The notes: generated by a model not told the origin, from the sequence alone. A stretch of 64,000 nt of DNA from Ferrimonas balearica DSM 9799 (GCF_000148645.1 NC_014541.1:1674001-1738000), one strand, 5' to 3'. Shown: positions 1-8,119, numbered from the stretch's first letter. Numbers and translations: made by a program.

Positions 1-27
1 AGCCCGGACTGAGTTCCGGGCTTTTTT
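1..27 (+). terminator. Rho-independent terminator of a gene upstream of the window
   Basis: An 8-bp stem, AGCCCGGA (1-8) with TCCGGGCT (15-22), a 6-nt loop, then a run of T to 27. The gene it ends lies outside the window. Confidence 0.85.
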
Positions 28-110
28 GTATATTGCATAACGAAAGGTGAAATGAAAAATATTACTTCACCCTATGCGTTTTCTTATTGAATTGGAATCT
101 GAGTTCCATT

Positions 111-126
111 CAGTTATGCATAACTG
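111..126. promoter_or_regulatory. Perfect 16-bp palindrome, candidate operator
   Basis: CAGTTATGCATAACTG is a perfect palindrome in the 356-bp gene-free stretch between the leading terminator and the LysR gene. It lacks a T tract, so it is more likely a protein-binding site than a terminator. The binding protein is unknown. Apart from this and the CRP-like site at 191-208, I see nothing in 28-383. Confidence 0.4.
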
Positions 127-190
127 GGAAACAAAAAATTTCGAATTGGAGATAATGGCAAAGCGTTGTCACATTTGTTGTGGTACTGCG

Positions 191-208
191 AAGTGAGCTG
201 GATCACGT
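191..208. promoter_or_regulatory. CRP-like binding site
   Basis: AAGTGAGCTGGATCACGT matches the TGTGA-N6-TCACA consensus of CRP at eight of ten key positions and lies about 180 bp upstream of the LysR start. In Shewanella-type bacteria CRP activates anaerobic respiration genes, which fits the respiratory operon that follows. The assignment rests on consensus resemblance only. Confidence 0.45.
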
Positions 209-383
209 GTACATTTTCATTGTCTCAAGTTATAAATTTCGCGACGCGAAAGTTAGGGGTGCCTTCAAAATTTTAAGGAGTTGTTTCTTTTACCCGGGCA
301 ATAGTGTGATCTGTGTTTGAGTGTGTTCGACAGTCTTTGCGCATTATTCTGCTCAATTGAATCGAACGCCACGGAACCCGGTA

Positions 384-1346
384 ATGAAACTCGACCAACT
401 CAGCTACAGCCAGCTGAAAGTGCTGATGGCGGTATACAAACATGGCCAGGGCCATCAGGCCGCTAACGAACTGGGCATGACCGCCTCATCCGTCAGCCGG
501 ACCCTGAAAGGGTTGCGCGACATCTTCAAAGACGCGCTGTTCGTTCGCCGCAGTTGTGGCCTGATCCCCACTGACAAAACCGAGCAACTGATCCCGCTGG
601 TAAAGAAGCTAGTGGACCAGTACCAGCAGATTGAGCAACACCACTCAGTGTTCAGTCCGGAAGAGTCCGGCGGCCAGTTCACCATTCTTGCCTATGACGA
701 GTTTGTCTACGCGGTTCAGAAGGTGGTGAATGAGCACATCCTCAATGAAGCCCCCAACCTGAAATTCGAAATTCGCACCCTCAGCCACGACTGCACCGCT
801 GAAGTGGCCAATGGCGACATCGATTTTATGGTGGTGTACGAAGGCTTTGAGGGGAAAGGGCTGAACTGGGACATGTTTTCCGAGACCGGTGACCTCTACA
901 TCCTGGCCAACAGCGAGCACCCCATTCTCGATGCCCAGGTCGACCTCAGCACCCTCAGCCGCTATCCGCTGCTGGAGCTGGACAACTACAACGACCTGAC
1001 CTGTCCGCTGCTGGTGAACCTGTGCCGGGAACTGGGCTTTGAGATGGAGGTGGCCGGCTACACCGACAGCGTCGCCACCGCGATGCGCCTGCTGGCGCAA
1101 TCCAACGCCGTCACCCTCAGCTGCAACCAATTCACCCGCCAGTTTGTGGACATGATCCAGGGCGTCGATTACGTCCGACTGCCGGACCATCTGGCTAAGA
1201 AAATCCGTGAATACCGTCGAACCGATCGCGATATCGGTAACTATATCCTTTACGGCGATATCAATAATTCAGCTTCGTTTAATTGGGTCAAATCGAAATT
1301 GACCTACGGATTAGAAAAGGAGTGGAGACTCGCTTCCCTGAAATAA
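384..1346 (+). CDS. LysR-family transcriptional regulator
   Basis: A 320-residue DNA-binding regulator of normal LysR length. The N-terminal winged helix-turn-helix covers about residues 1-60 (KVLMAVYKHGQGHQAANELG followed by a recognition helix with SSVSRTLKGL), and the remainder is the two-lobe effector-binding domain. The ATG at 384 starts the canonical MKLDQLSYSQL N-terminus; an in-frame ATG further upstream (321) would add an extension with no family resemblance. It is co-oriented with the molybdoenzyme operon and ends about 90 bp before it, so it is the likely local regulator. Its effector cannot be deduced. Confidence 0.88.
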   Translation: MKLDQLSYSQLKVLMAVYKHGQGHQAANELGMTASSVSRTLKGLRDIFKDALFVRRSCGLIPTDKTEQLIPLVKKLVDQYQQIEQHHSVFSPEESGGQFTILAYDEFVYAVQKVVNEHILNEAPNLKFEIRTLSHDCTAEVANGDIDFMVVYEGFEGKGLNWDMFSETGDLYILANSEHPILDAQVDLSTLSRYPLLELDNYNDLTCPLLVNLCRELGFEMEVAGYTDSVATAMRLLAQSNAVTLSCNQFTRQFVDMIQGVDYVRLPDHLAKKIREYRRTDRDIGNYILYGDINNSASFNWVKSKLTYGLEKEWRLASLK

Positions 1347-1381
1347 ATCAACACCCCGTAGTAACAATAAAATTTGCACTT

Positions 1382-1405
1382 TGGCCCTGTCTTCTGTCAG
1401 GGCCA
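1382..1405 (+). promoter_or_regulatory. Hairpin in the leader of the respiratory operon
   Basis: TGGCCCTG (1382-1389) and CAGGGCCA (1398-1405) form a perfect 8-bp stem with an 8-nt loop, 32 bp before the GTG of the small membrane peptide. No T tract follows. A GGCC-based hairpin also precedes the paralogous cassette (46743-46757). It may be a leader structure or the end of the LysR transcript. Confidence 0.45.
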
Positions 1406-1437
1406 CGGGAACCCTTTAACCAAAATTGAGGTACACA

Positions 1438-1605
1438 GTGGAATTCTTACTCTTCTGTATCGCTGCCTACGCCGCCTATCTGGTGCTGAAAAAGCCCGAA
1501 AAAGAGGCCCTGGCAGACCGTTTGCTCTTTGCCTGTATGGGACTGAGCTTGTTTATCTGGATCATGATGTCCTGGGGCATTTTGATGCCCATCGGCAACT
1601 ATTAA
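1438..1605 (+). CDS. 55-residue two-helix membrane peptide preceding the DsbB-like gene
   Basis: An intact GTG-initiated frame of 55 codons, VEFLLFC...PIGNY, ending 12 bp before the DsbB-like gene. It has two hydrophobic segments (about residues 3-17 and 29-50) separated by a charged hairpin, KKPEKEALADR. It is almost certainly real because a paralogue of identical length, also GTG-initiated and with the same VEFLLFC start, KPEKE turn and S-(L/V)-FIW second helix, precedes the second DsbB-like gene at 46774. AATTGAGG about 10 nt upstream could be the ribosome site. I recognise no named family; a partner or assembly subunit of the DsbB-like protein is inferred from position. Confidence 0.8.
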   Translation: MEFLLFCIAAYAAYLVLKKPEKEALADRLLFACMGLSLFIWIMMSWGILMPIGNY

Positions 1606-1617
1606 CGAGGAGCGCTC

Positions 1618-3081
1618 ATGCAAGCCCGTGACGCAATTTTTAATAAGCTGGCCTCGTTTGCCTCAGTGGTCATTATGGCCCTGCCGGTGGGGATCGCCTG
1701 CTTTATCTTTGGTTTCCTGATGAAGGATAACCCCTGCGCCTTCTGCTGGCAGGAACGGACCGCCATGATCCTGGTGGCACTGACCGCCCTCTACATTGTG
1801 CGCTTCGGCCTCAAACCCAAATACATCGGTGCGCTGGTGTGGCTCGGCATCTACGGTGCCTGGATGGCCTCCGTACACACCTCCATCAACCTCGGCAGCG
1901 ACATTGGCCAGGGTTTCTCCGTCAAGATCATGGGCGCGCACACCTACACCTGGGCGTTGCTGGTGTTCGTGGTGGTGCTGGTGGTTGTGGCCGCGCTGAT
2001 GATGTTCCTCGGTAACCGTTTCCCCGGTAAGCCGACCCAGACTCCGGGCAACCCGGCGCTGGTGAAGGTGGTCGCGTCCGTCTTCCTGTTCGTCATCTCC
2101 GGCAACATCGTGCAGGCCTTTACCCAGACTGGTCCGCCGCCGTTCGTTGGCCAGGACAGCCCCGGCCGCGTTTCCTTTAACCCCAAATTCATGAGCTGGG
2201 AGCTGGACCACTGGCCGACCTATGGCCCGGATGCCCGCGGCGCGTATGCCATCAGCGACCCGAGCTACGACCAGGTTAACCGTACCAGCCCGATGTTTGA
2301 CGGTGCCGCTCTGCCGGTCTCCGCCCAGCAGGCACTGCCGGCCGCCATCAGCAGCCGCATCACCGCCATTGACTATGAGCCGGTCAGCCAGCGCTACGCC
2401 GTAGTGACCAGCGACATGTGGGTCTACATCCTCGACAACAGCCTCAGCCGCATCCTGACTCAAGCCAAGATCGACGGCATGTACATGATTCACATCAGCC
2501 CGCTGGCCGGTGTGGCCTTTACCTCCGAAAACGAACTGGTGGTACTGGGTGACAACAAAGCGTTTGCCAAGCTGGTGCTGCAACCGGACCAGACCTGGGA
2601 AGTGAACTACCGCCGCTTTAACGAAAGCACCGATGGCATCGGTGAGTCCGAACGCGGCCAGTTCGCCACCGTTCGCGCCAAGCTGAGCTACGCCGCTGCG
2701 CTGGCTTACGACAAAGACGCAGAGCAACTGGTGACCGTGACTGCCGCTAACGAGCGCGGTGACAACCTGGTGGCCTCCCGTTTCGCTCTGGAAGACATGA
2801 CCCTCAGCGCCGAAGCCAACTTCAACCTGGGTGACAAGCAGGACCGCTGGATGGCCAACCTGCCGATGCTGACCGGTTACGCCATTGATGGTCCCCACAG
2901 CTTCCTGCTGAGCGGTTCCGCTGGCGAGGTGCTGATGATGAACACCGAAACCGGCGCCATTGACCACGGCATCCGCCTTGCGACCCCGGCCAACCCTCAG
3001 GGACTGGTTAAGGTCGGCAACAACCTGATGACCGTTGCCTTCGACAACGGCGTCAACACCCTCTACCGCTTCGAGCTGTAG
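1618..3081 (+). CDS. DsbB-like membrane protein with C-terminal propeller-like domain (copy 1)
   Basis: A 487-residue inner-membrane protein. Residues 1-135 resemble DsbB: four membrane helices and the quinone-proximal motif C40-AF-C43-WQER, matching the CxxC-x-x-ER of DsbB. The second periplasmic loop, which in DsbB carries the cysteine pair that oxidises DsbA, has none here (only C28, C40 and C43 are present). A fifth helix at about 148-168 leads into a roughly 300-residue domain with repeated beta-strand segments reminiscent of a beta-propeller, predicted periplasmic. It lies between the small peptide and the molybdoenzyme genes, suggesting a quinone-linked redox or maturation role. A close paralogue is at 46941-48401. 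It is not a standard DsbB. Confidence 0.8.
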   Translation: MQARDAIFNKLASFASVVIMALPVGIACFIFGFLMKDNPCAFCWQERTAMILVALTALYIVRFGLKPKYIGALVWLGIYGAWMASVHTSINLGSDIGQGFSVKIMGAHTYTWALLVFVVVLVVVAALMMFLGNRFPGKPTQTPGNPALVKVVASVFLFVISGNIVQAFTQTGPPPFVGQDSPGRVSFNPKFMSWELDHWPTYGPDARGAYAISDPSYDQVNRTSPMFDGAALPVSAQQALPAAISSRITAIDYEPVSQRYAVVTSDMWVYILDNSLSRILTQAKIDGMYMIHISPLAGVAFTSENELVVLGDNKAFAKLVLQPDQTWEVNYRRFNESTDGIGESERGQFATVRAKLSYAAALAYDKDAEQLVTVTAANERGDNLVASRFALEDMTLSAEANFNLGDKQDRWMANLPMLTGYAIDGPHSFLLSGSAGEVLMMNTETGAIDHGIRLATPANPQGLVKVGNNLMTVAFDNGVNTLYRFEL

Positions 3082-3093
3082 TCGGACACGTTC

Positions 3094-3155
3094 ACCGGAC
3101 CATCGGAACGGGAGTCCTCGGATCTCATCCCCCGAGCCCGCCCCGATGGTCCGGT
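3094..3155 (+). promoter_or_regulatory. Long intercistronic stem-loop between DsbB-like and molybdoenzyme genes
   Basis: A perfect 13-bp stem, ACCGGACCATCGG (3094-3106) with CCGATGGTCCGGT (3143-3155), encloses an inner 5-bp stem, CTCGG (3117-3121) with CCGAG (3132-3136). No T tract follows, so it is probably not a simple terminator. It fills most of the 113-bp gap and may stabilise or cleave the transcript, or partly attenuate it. Confidence 0.6.
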
Positions 3156-3194
3156 ACACAAGAGCAATGTGATAACAACAACACCGGTAGTGAG

Positions 3195-5399
3195 ATGATG
3201 AAACTGAACAGACGCAACTTCCTGCAGGGAATAGGCGCAACCACAGTGTTTGCCGGCCTCTCCGGTCTGGTTCCTGGGGTCGCGAACGCCCAATCCGCCG
3301 GCGCGCATCCTGGCCTTCTGGCCAAGCGTAATGGCACCATCAAGTACCACAGCTGCCTGCGTAACTGCGCTGCCCGCTGCCTGCTCAAGTTCCGGGTGCA
3401 GGACGGCCGTATGACCTACGTGACCGGCGCTGAGGAGCAAGCCAAAACCGGTACTGCACCCTGCCTGAAGGGACAGAGCTACGTGCAGTACACCTACGCC
3501 CCGGACCGCATTCTCCATCCGATGGAGCGAGCCGGTAAGAAAGGCGAGGGCAAATGGCGCCGCATCAGCTGGGAAGAGGCTTACGCCAAGATCAGCAGCC
3601 GCCTGCAACAGGTGATTGACGAGCACGGCTCCGAAGCCATCCTGCCTTACAGCTACTCCGGCAACTACGGCGCCATCGGCATGAGCGCCTCCGGTGAGCG
3701 CTTCTGGAACCGCATCGGCTCCTCCATCCTCGAGCGCAAAGTGTGCACCTACGCCGCTTACGACGGCCTCGAATCCCTCTACGGCACCTTCCTCGGTCCG
3801 GACCCGGAAGACATCATGCTCTCCGACGTCTACGTGACCTGGGGCCACGATGAGGTGGTGTCCAACGCCATCGCCATCAAACTGATCAACAAAGCCCGCG
3901 ACCGCGGCACCAAGCTGCTGGCGGTGAACCCCCAGCGCACCCCGCTCTGTTCTCAGGCTGACGTGTACCTGCAGCCCAAGCCCAGCACCGACGTGCAGCT
4001 GGCCGCCGGCATCATGAAGTACCTGGTTGAGCATGATCTGGTGGATCATAAGTTCATCGCCGAGCAGACCATCGGTTACGACGCCCTGCTGGAACGCCTC
4101 AATGAACTGAGCTACGACGACATCGAGCGCATCACCGGCGTACCGCGCGCCAAGATGTTCGAGTTTGCCCGCGTTCTGGGCGAAAACGAGAAAACCCTGC
4201 TGCGTATGGGTTATGGCTTCCAGCGCAACTACAACGGCGCCCGCATGTCCCGTGCCGTAGCGATGCTTCTGGCGGTCACCGGCAACTTCGGTAAGCGCGG
4301 TAACGGTCTGATCTACGACAACGTGCAAGCCGGTGGTGGCCTCAATCAGTACCTGGCCAGCGGCAAGTACATGCGCAAGAACAAAGACGCGCAACGCATC
4401 AACATGACCGAACTGGCCAAGGCCATTCACCCCACCCATCCCACCAGCCATGACAAGCCGTCCAAGCCGATCCACGCGATGATCATCTACAACGGCAACC
4501 CGGTGGTGGTGGCCCCGGACACCAACGCGGTGATCGAGGGCATGAAGCGTGAAGACCTGTTTGTGGTCGGCCACGACATGGTGATGACCGACAGTCTCGA
4601 CTACTGCGACATCATCGTTCCGGCCGCCAGCCAGTTCGAAACCTCCGACATCGTCGGCGATTACCACGGCTACTACACCCAGGTGTGTGAGAAGGTGATT
4701 GAGCCCCTGGGCGAGTCCAAGTGCAACTGGACCTTCTTCCGCGAACTGGGCCAGGCCATGGGCTTTGAAGATGAAGCCTTCCAGGCCAGCAACGACGACA
4801 TCATCCGTGAACTGCTGGATACCGACTCTCCGGATTACAAGGGCGTAACCTACGAGCGCCTGATGAAAGAGAAGTTCGTGAAGCTCGACATCCCGCAGCC
4901 GATTCTGGCGGATGGCAAGTACGACACCCCCAGCGGCAAGATCGAATTCAGCAGCCAGATGATGGCCGACGCCGGATTCCACCCGGTACTGGATTGGGGC
5001 CTGCCCGAAGAGGAGATGGAGCCGAAAGAGCGCGAGCTGCCTTTCCGTCTGCTCTCCAGTGGCGTACCACAGCGCGTCAACAGCTCCTTCTACAACGTTC
5101 AGTACATCCGCAACATCCCGGCCTACTACGTCAAGATCCACCCCAACGACGCGGCCAAGCACGGGGTGAAGGATAACGATCAGATCACCCTCTCCAACCA
5201 CCGCGGCGAGGCGACCTTTGTCGCCATGGTCACCACCGGCGTCGGCGAAGGCACCCTGATGGCGCCGAAGTGCAACTGGATCCGTCTCAACCCGAACGGT
5301 AAGAACGGCTGCACCAACTCGCTGACCACCGACAAACTGACCGACATGGGCGGCTGCTCCGCCTACCACTCCACCCGTGTGGCCCTGGCTAAAGTCTGA
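3195..5399 (+). CDS. Tat-exported molybdopterin oxidoreductase catalytic subunit, DMSO reductase superfamily
   Basis: A 734-residue periplasmic bis-MGD enzyme. The twin-arginine signal is NRRNFLQG (residues 5-12), followed by a hydrophobic stretch ending near ANA at 30-32. A [4Fe-4S] site is C54-x3-C58-x3-C62-x27-C90. The molybdenum ligand is probably C184 in KVCTYAAYDG, which aligns with the Cys/Sec position of formate dehydrogenases rather than the Ser of DmsA. Typical MGD-binding segments follow (VTWGHDE, LAVNPQRTPL, MIIYNGNPVV) with the C-terminal dinucleotide domain near 600-734. It is followed by its Fe-S, chaperone and cytochrome b partners. The substrate (an S-, N- or As-oxyanion, formate or other) cannot be fixed. 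Confidence 0.9.
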   Translation: MMKLNRRNFLQGIGATTVFAGLSGLVPGVANAQSAGAHPGLLAKRNGTIKYHSCLRNCAARCLLKFRVQDGRMTYVTGAEEQAKTGTAPCLKGQSYVQYTYAPDRILHPMERAGKKGEGKWRRISWEEAYAKISSRLQQVIDEHGSEAILPYSYSGNYGAIGMSASGERFWNRIGSSILERKVCTYAAYDGLESLYGTFLGPDPEDIMLSDVYVTWGHDEVVSNAIAIKLINKARDRGTKLLAVNPQRTPLCSQADVYLQPKPSTDVQLAAGIMKYLVEHDLVDHKFIAEQTIGYDALLERLNELSYDDIERITGVPRAKMFEFARVLGENEKTLLRMGYGFQRNYNGARMSRAVAMLLAVTGNFGKRGNGLIYDNVQAGGGLNQYLASGKYMRKNKDAQRINMTELAKAIHPTHPTSHDKPSKPIHAMIIYNGNPVVVAPDTNAVIEGMKREDLFVVGHDMVMTDSLDYCDIIVPAASQFETSDIVGDYHGYYTQVCEKVIEPLGESKCNWTFFRELGQAMGFEDEAFQASNDDIIRELLDTDSPDYKGVTYERLMKEKFVKLDIPQPILADGKYDTPSGKIEFSSQMMADAGFHPVLDWGLPEEEMEPKERELPFRLLSSGVPQRVNSSFYNVQYIRNIPAYYVKIHPNDAAKHGVKDNDQITLSNHRGEATFVAMVTTGVGEGTLMAPKCNWIRLNPNGKNGCTNSLTTDKLTDMGGCSAYHSTRVALAKV

Positions 5400-5410
5400 G
5401 GAGAGACAAC

Positions 5411-5959
5411 ATGGACAACCAACTGCAACGGGGCTTCGTGTTCCGCCAGGAAAACTGCGTAGGCTGCCAGGCATGCACCATCGCCTGCCAGATCCACAAC
5501 GAACTGCCGGAGAACGTGCGTTTCCGCAAGGTCGACCGTTACGAAGTGAAGCGTGGTGATGACGAGATTGACGTCTGGCTGACCCACTCCTGCATGCACT
5601 GCGGCAACCCGGCCTGCCTGATGGTCTGCCCCGCGGGCGCCTTCACCACCCGTGATGACGGCCTGGTGGTACTGGACCGCGAGCGCTGCACCAGCTGTGG
5701 CCTGTGTGTCAGCGCCTGCCCTTACGACGCCATCGCCGTGGACCCCCGCGACGGTCGTGCCGCCAAGTGCAACATGTGTGTTGAGCTGATTGACCAGGGC
5801 CAGCAACCGGCCTGTGTCACCGGCTGCACCGTCGGCTGTCTGACCACCGACAACGTCAGCCAGTTGCTGAAAAGCAACACTCACGCCAGCAAAACCGGCG
5901 TTGGCTACCGCGACAACCTGACCAAACCGAACATGGTGATCATTAAGGAGCGCGTCTGA
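5411..5959 (+). CDS. Four-cluster ferredoxin electron-transfer subunit (DmsB/PhsB type)
   Basis: 182 residues containing four cysteine groups: C16-x2-C19-x2-C22-x3-C26, CMHCGNPACLMVCP, CTSCGLCVSACP and a CNMC/CVTGC pair. This is the pattern of subunits with four [4Fe-4S] clusters that wire the molybdenum subunit to a membrane cytochrome. It has no signal peptide; such subunits are usually co-exported with the Tat-tagged catalytic subunit. It starts 11 bp after the catalytic gene with a GGAGAG ribosome site and its stop overlaps the next ATG (TGATG), implying translational coupling. Confidence 0.9.
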   Translation: MDNQLQRGFVFRQENCVGCQACTIACQIHNELPENVRFRKVDRYEVKRGDDEIDVWLTHSCMHCGNPACLMVCPAGAFTTRDDGLVVLDRERCTSCGLCVSACPYDAIAVDPRDGRAAKCNMCVELIDQGQQPACVTGCTVGCLTTDNVSQLLKSNTHASKTGVGYRDNLTKPNMVIIKERV

Positions 5960-6549
5960 TGTCTCTGCCATTCGGGGCGCAGGCCGCCCATTACCAGGCC
6001 TTTAAAGACATGGTGTTCCAGCCGGGACTGGCAAAAAACCTGGACGCGTTAATCGCGGTGCTGGAGCAGAGCGGCCTTTACCCCGAATTGCTGGCGGAGG
6101 CCCGCACGCTGCGGCCCGAGCCACAGCGACTGGAGTACGACTTTAACCGCATGTGCATCGGGCCCTACCGCCTGACTGTGCCGCCTTATGAGTCGGTCTA
6201 TCGCAGTGGCAAATCGGTGCTGAACAGCCACCACACTGTCGACGTACACGCTTACTACCAGCAACTCGGCCTGACCATCGAGCCGCGCTTTAACGAGCCG
6301 GCCGACTACATCGGCAACGAGTTGGAGTTCCTCTACTGCGCGTCTGCGCTGGCCAGCGAGCATCGCCGTGCCGGACGCGACGAGATCGCGGAAGAGCTCG
6401 ACCAGCTGGCTCGTCAATTCCTGACCGAGCACCTGGGACTGTGGTGCGGCGATTTCGCCGACAAGATGGTGGCCCATGCCCGCGAGCCGTTCTGGCGCCT
6501 CTATGGCGTCGCACTTAATCACTACGTTCAGTCACAGATGACCCATTGA
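5959..6549 (+). CDS. TorD/DmsD-family chaperone for the molybdoenzyme
   Basis: A 196-residue all-helical cytoplasmic protein. The segment YDFNRMCIGP followed by PPYESVY (about residues 55-76) is the signature of TorD/DmsD/NarJ proteins, which bind the Tat signal of a partner molybdoenzyme and hold it for cofactor insertion before export. It lies within the operon, with its ATG overlapping the stop of the Fe-S gene, and the partner has a twin-arginine signal. The signature, size and context agree. Confidence 0.88.
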   Translation: MSLPFGAQAAHYQAFKDMVFQPGLAKNLDALIAVLEQSGLYPELLAEARTLRPEPQRLEYDFNRMCIGPYRLTVPPYESVYRSGKSVLNSHHTVDVHAYYQQLGLTIEPRFNEPADYIGNELEFLYCASALASEHRRAGRDEIAEELDQLARQFLTEHLGLWCGDFADKMVAHAREPFWRLYGVALNHYVQSQMTH

Positions 6550-6599
6550 TGCCGGGGGGCAATCCCCCCGCGCAATGCACGTTGTTAAAAGGACGAATC

Positions 6600-7571
6600 A
6601 TGAAAATTCGATTTGGCATACTCCCGGCCCTGTTGCTGGCCGGAGCCACCTTTGGGGCCGTCGCGCAGCAAGCTGAAGCGCCGCAGCCGCAACTCTGGAG
6701 CCCGGTAACCCACGAAGTGGTGCAGGGTGACATTCCCGAGATCCGCGGCATCGCCGCTGACCACGTACTGCCGGCATCCAGCTGGACCGTCAACCAGGCC
6801 GAACTGACCGGCCTGGATACCCTGGGCAATGCCCAGTTCAATGCCGACCTGCTGCTGTTTGGCGTGTTCGGTGTGGCGGTGCTGTTTGCCCTGTTTGTGA
6901 TGATCAACGGCAAAGCCAAGCTGACCCACGGCTTCTCCGGCAAGCTGGTGCCGCGCTGGTCCAAAACCGATGTGGCCGTGCACTGGATCGGCGCCATCGC
7001 CTGTATGGGCCTGATCCTCACTGGTCTGGTGATGGCGGCGGGCCGCTTCTATCTCGACCCGTTGATGATGGAGGCGCGCTGGCAGGGCCTGGTCAACGCC
7101 ATGGTGGCGTGGCACAACTTCCTGGCCTTCCCCTTTATCGTCGGTGCGCTGGTGATGATGGTGAAATGGGCCCCGAAGCAGATGCCGGAAGCCTGCGACC
7201 TGGCCTGGTTTAAATCCTGCGGTGGCTACCTGAACTTCGGCAGCTTCAAAGGCAAGCACCCGGACGCGGGTTTTGCTAACGCCGGTGAGAAGCTGTGGTT
7301 CTGGTGCTTCACCCTGTTCGGCCTGATCCTGATTGGTACCGGCCTGGTGATGATGTTCCCGTCTCTGGTCAGCACCAAAGACGCGGCTAACCTCGCTCTG
7401 GTGCTGCACCTGGTGGGGGCACTGATTGTGGGTGCCTTCTCGGTGGTGCACATCTTTATGGCCACCATCATGTCGGAAGGCGGCATGGAGTGCATGGTGT
7501 CCGGCCAGTGTGATGAAAACTGGGCCAAGCAGCACCACAACCTGTGGTACGACAAGCTGAGCCGTTCCTGA
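6600..7571 (+). CDS. FdnI-type cytochrome b subunit, quinone-linked membrane anchor
   Basis: A 323-residue protein with a signal peptide (MKIRFGILPALLLAGATFGAVA), a periplasmic segment, one extra helix near 85-100, then the four-helix cytochrome b core of formate dehydrogenase gamma subunits. Candidate haem histidines include HW in VAVHWIGA, AWHNFLAF, VLHLVG and VVHIFMA. It should pass electrons between quinones and the Fe-S subunit. The ATG at 6600 follows AAAAGGA; an upstream in-frame ATG at 6546 has no such site and would spoil the signal peptide. It is the last gene of the operon, followed at once by a strong terminator. Confidence 0.9.
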   Translation: MKIRFGILPALLLAGATFGAVAQQAEAPQPQLWSPVTHEVVQGDIPEIRGIAADHVLPASSWTVNQAELTGLDTLGNAQFNADLLLFGVFGVAVLFALFVMINGKAKLTHGFSGKLVPRWSKTDVAVHWIGAIACMGLILTGLVMAAGRFYLDPLMMEARWQGLVNAMVAWHNFLAFPFIVGALVMMVKWAPKQMPEACDLAWFKSCGGYLNFGSFKGKHPDAGFANAGEKLWFWCFTLFGLILIGTGLVMMFPSLVSTKDAANLALVLHLVGALIVGAFSVVHIFMATIMSEGGMECMVSGQCDENWAKQHHNLWYDKLSRS

Positions 7572-7587
7572 GTCTCCCAGGAAAGGC

Positions 7588-7612
7588 AAACCCCGCTTCG
7601 GCGGGGTTTTTT
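7588..7612 (+). terminator. Terminator of the molybdoenzyme operon
   Basis: AAACCCCGC, a TTCG loop and GCGGGGTTT form a strong stem ending in six T residues, 16 bp after the cytochrome b stop. The symmetric A and T flanks mean it could act in both directions. Confidence 0.93.
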
Positions 7613-7774
7613 CATTTTTGCCGCTTACTTCAACAGCGGTAAAGCGGGCGTCGTGAAGTGGCTCTCAAGTTACGGATTTGCTGCCAAAAGTGCTTGTGTC
7701 ACGAAGGCCAGTCGCGCTGATATAGCGGACCGCAACGGCCGGATAGCGGCTGAGATTCAAGGAGGTAGCACGCG

Positions 7775-8119
7775 ATGTTGGCAGTGATTTTCGAGGTGAC
7801 CCCCAGTGATGCGGGGAAAGCGGCGTATCTGCAGTTGGCCGCGCAATTGAAAGCGCAGTTGGCCGAATACCAGGGGTGCCTGTCGATTGAGCGTTTTCAG
7901 AGCCTGGCGGACGAGCGTAAGCTACTGAGCCTGTCTTTCTGGCAGGACGCCGGGTCGGTGCAGGCCTGGCGCAACGATATGGCCCACCGTTTCGCCCAAA
8001 GCGAAGGCAAAAACCAGCTGTTTGAGTCCTACCGCATTCGGGTCGCCGAAGTGTGTCGGGATTACACCCACCAGCAGCGTGAGCAGGCGCCGCTGGATTC
8101 ACGGTCGATGCTGGATTAG
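7775..8119 (+). CDS. Antibiotic biosynthesis monooxygenase (ABM)-domain protein
   Basis: 114 residues with an ABM ferredoxin-like dimeric barrel: MLAVIFEVTP at the start, an EYQGCLSIERFQS strand, and SFWQDAGSVQAWRN in the middle. Homologues include small haem- or quinol-oxidising monooxygenases and many uncharacterised proteins, so the substrate is open. An AAGGAGG ribosome site lies at 7760-7766. The 3' end overlaps the convergent acetyltransferase by 4 bp. Confidence 0.8.
   Translation: MLAVIFEVTPSDAGKAAYLQLAAQLKAQLAEYQGCLSIERFQSLADERKLLSLSFWQDAGSVQAWRNDMAHRFAQSEGKNQLFESYRIRVAEVCRDYTHQQREQAPLDSRSMLD

Noticed and set aside
3063-5474. About 800-codon open frame antisense to the molybdoenzyme gene
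   Set aside because: The sense strand encodes a clear Tat-MopB enzyme with all its motifs; the antisense product is a His/Val/Gly-rich shadow.
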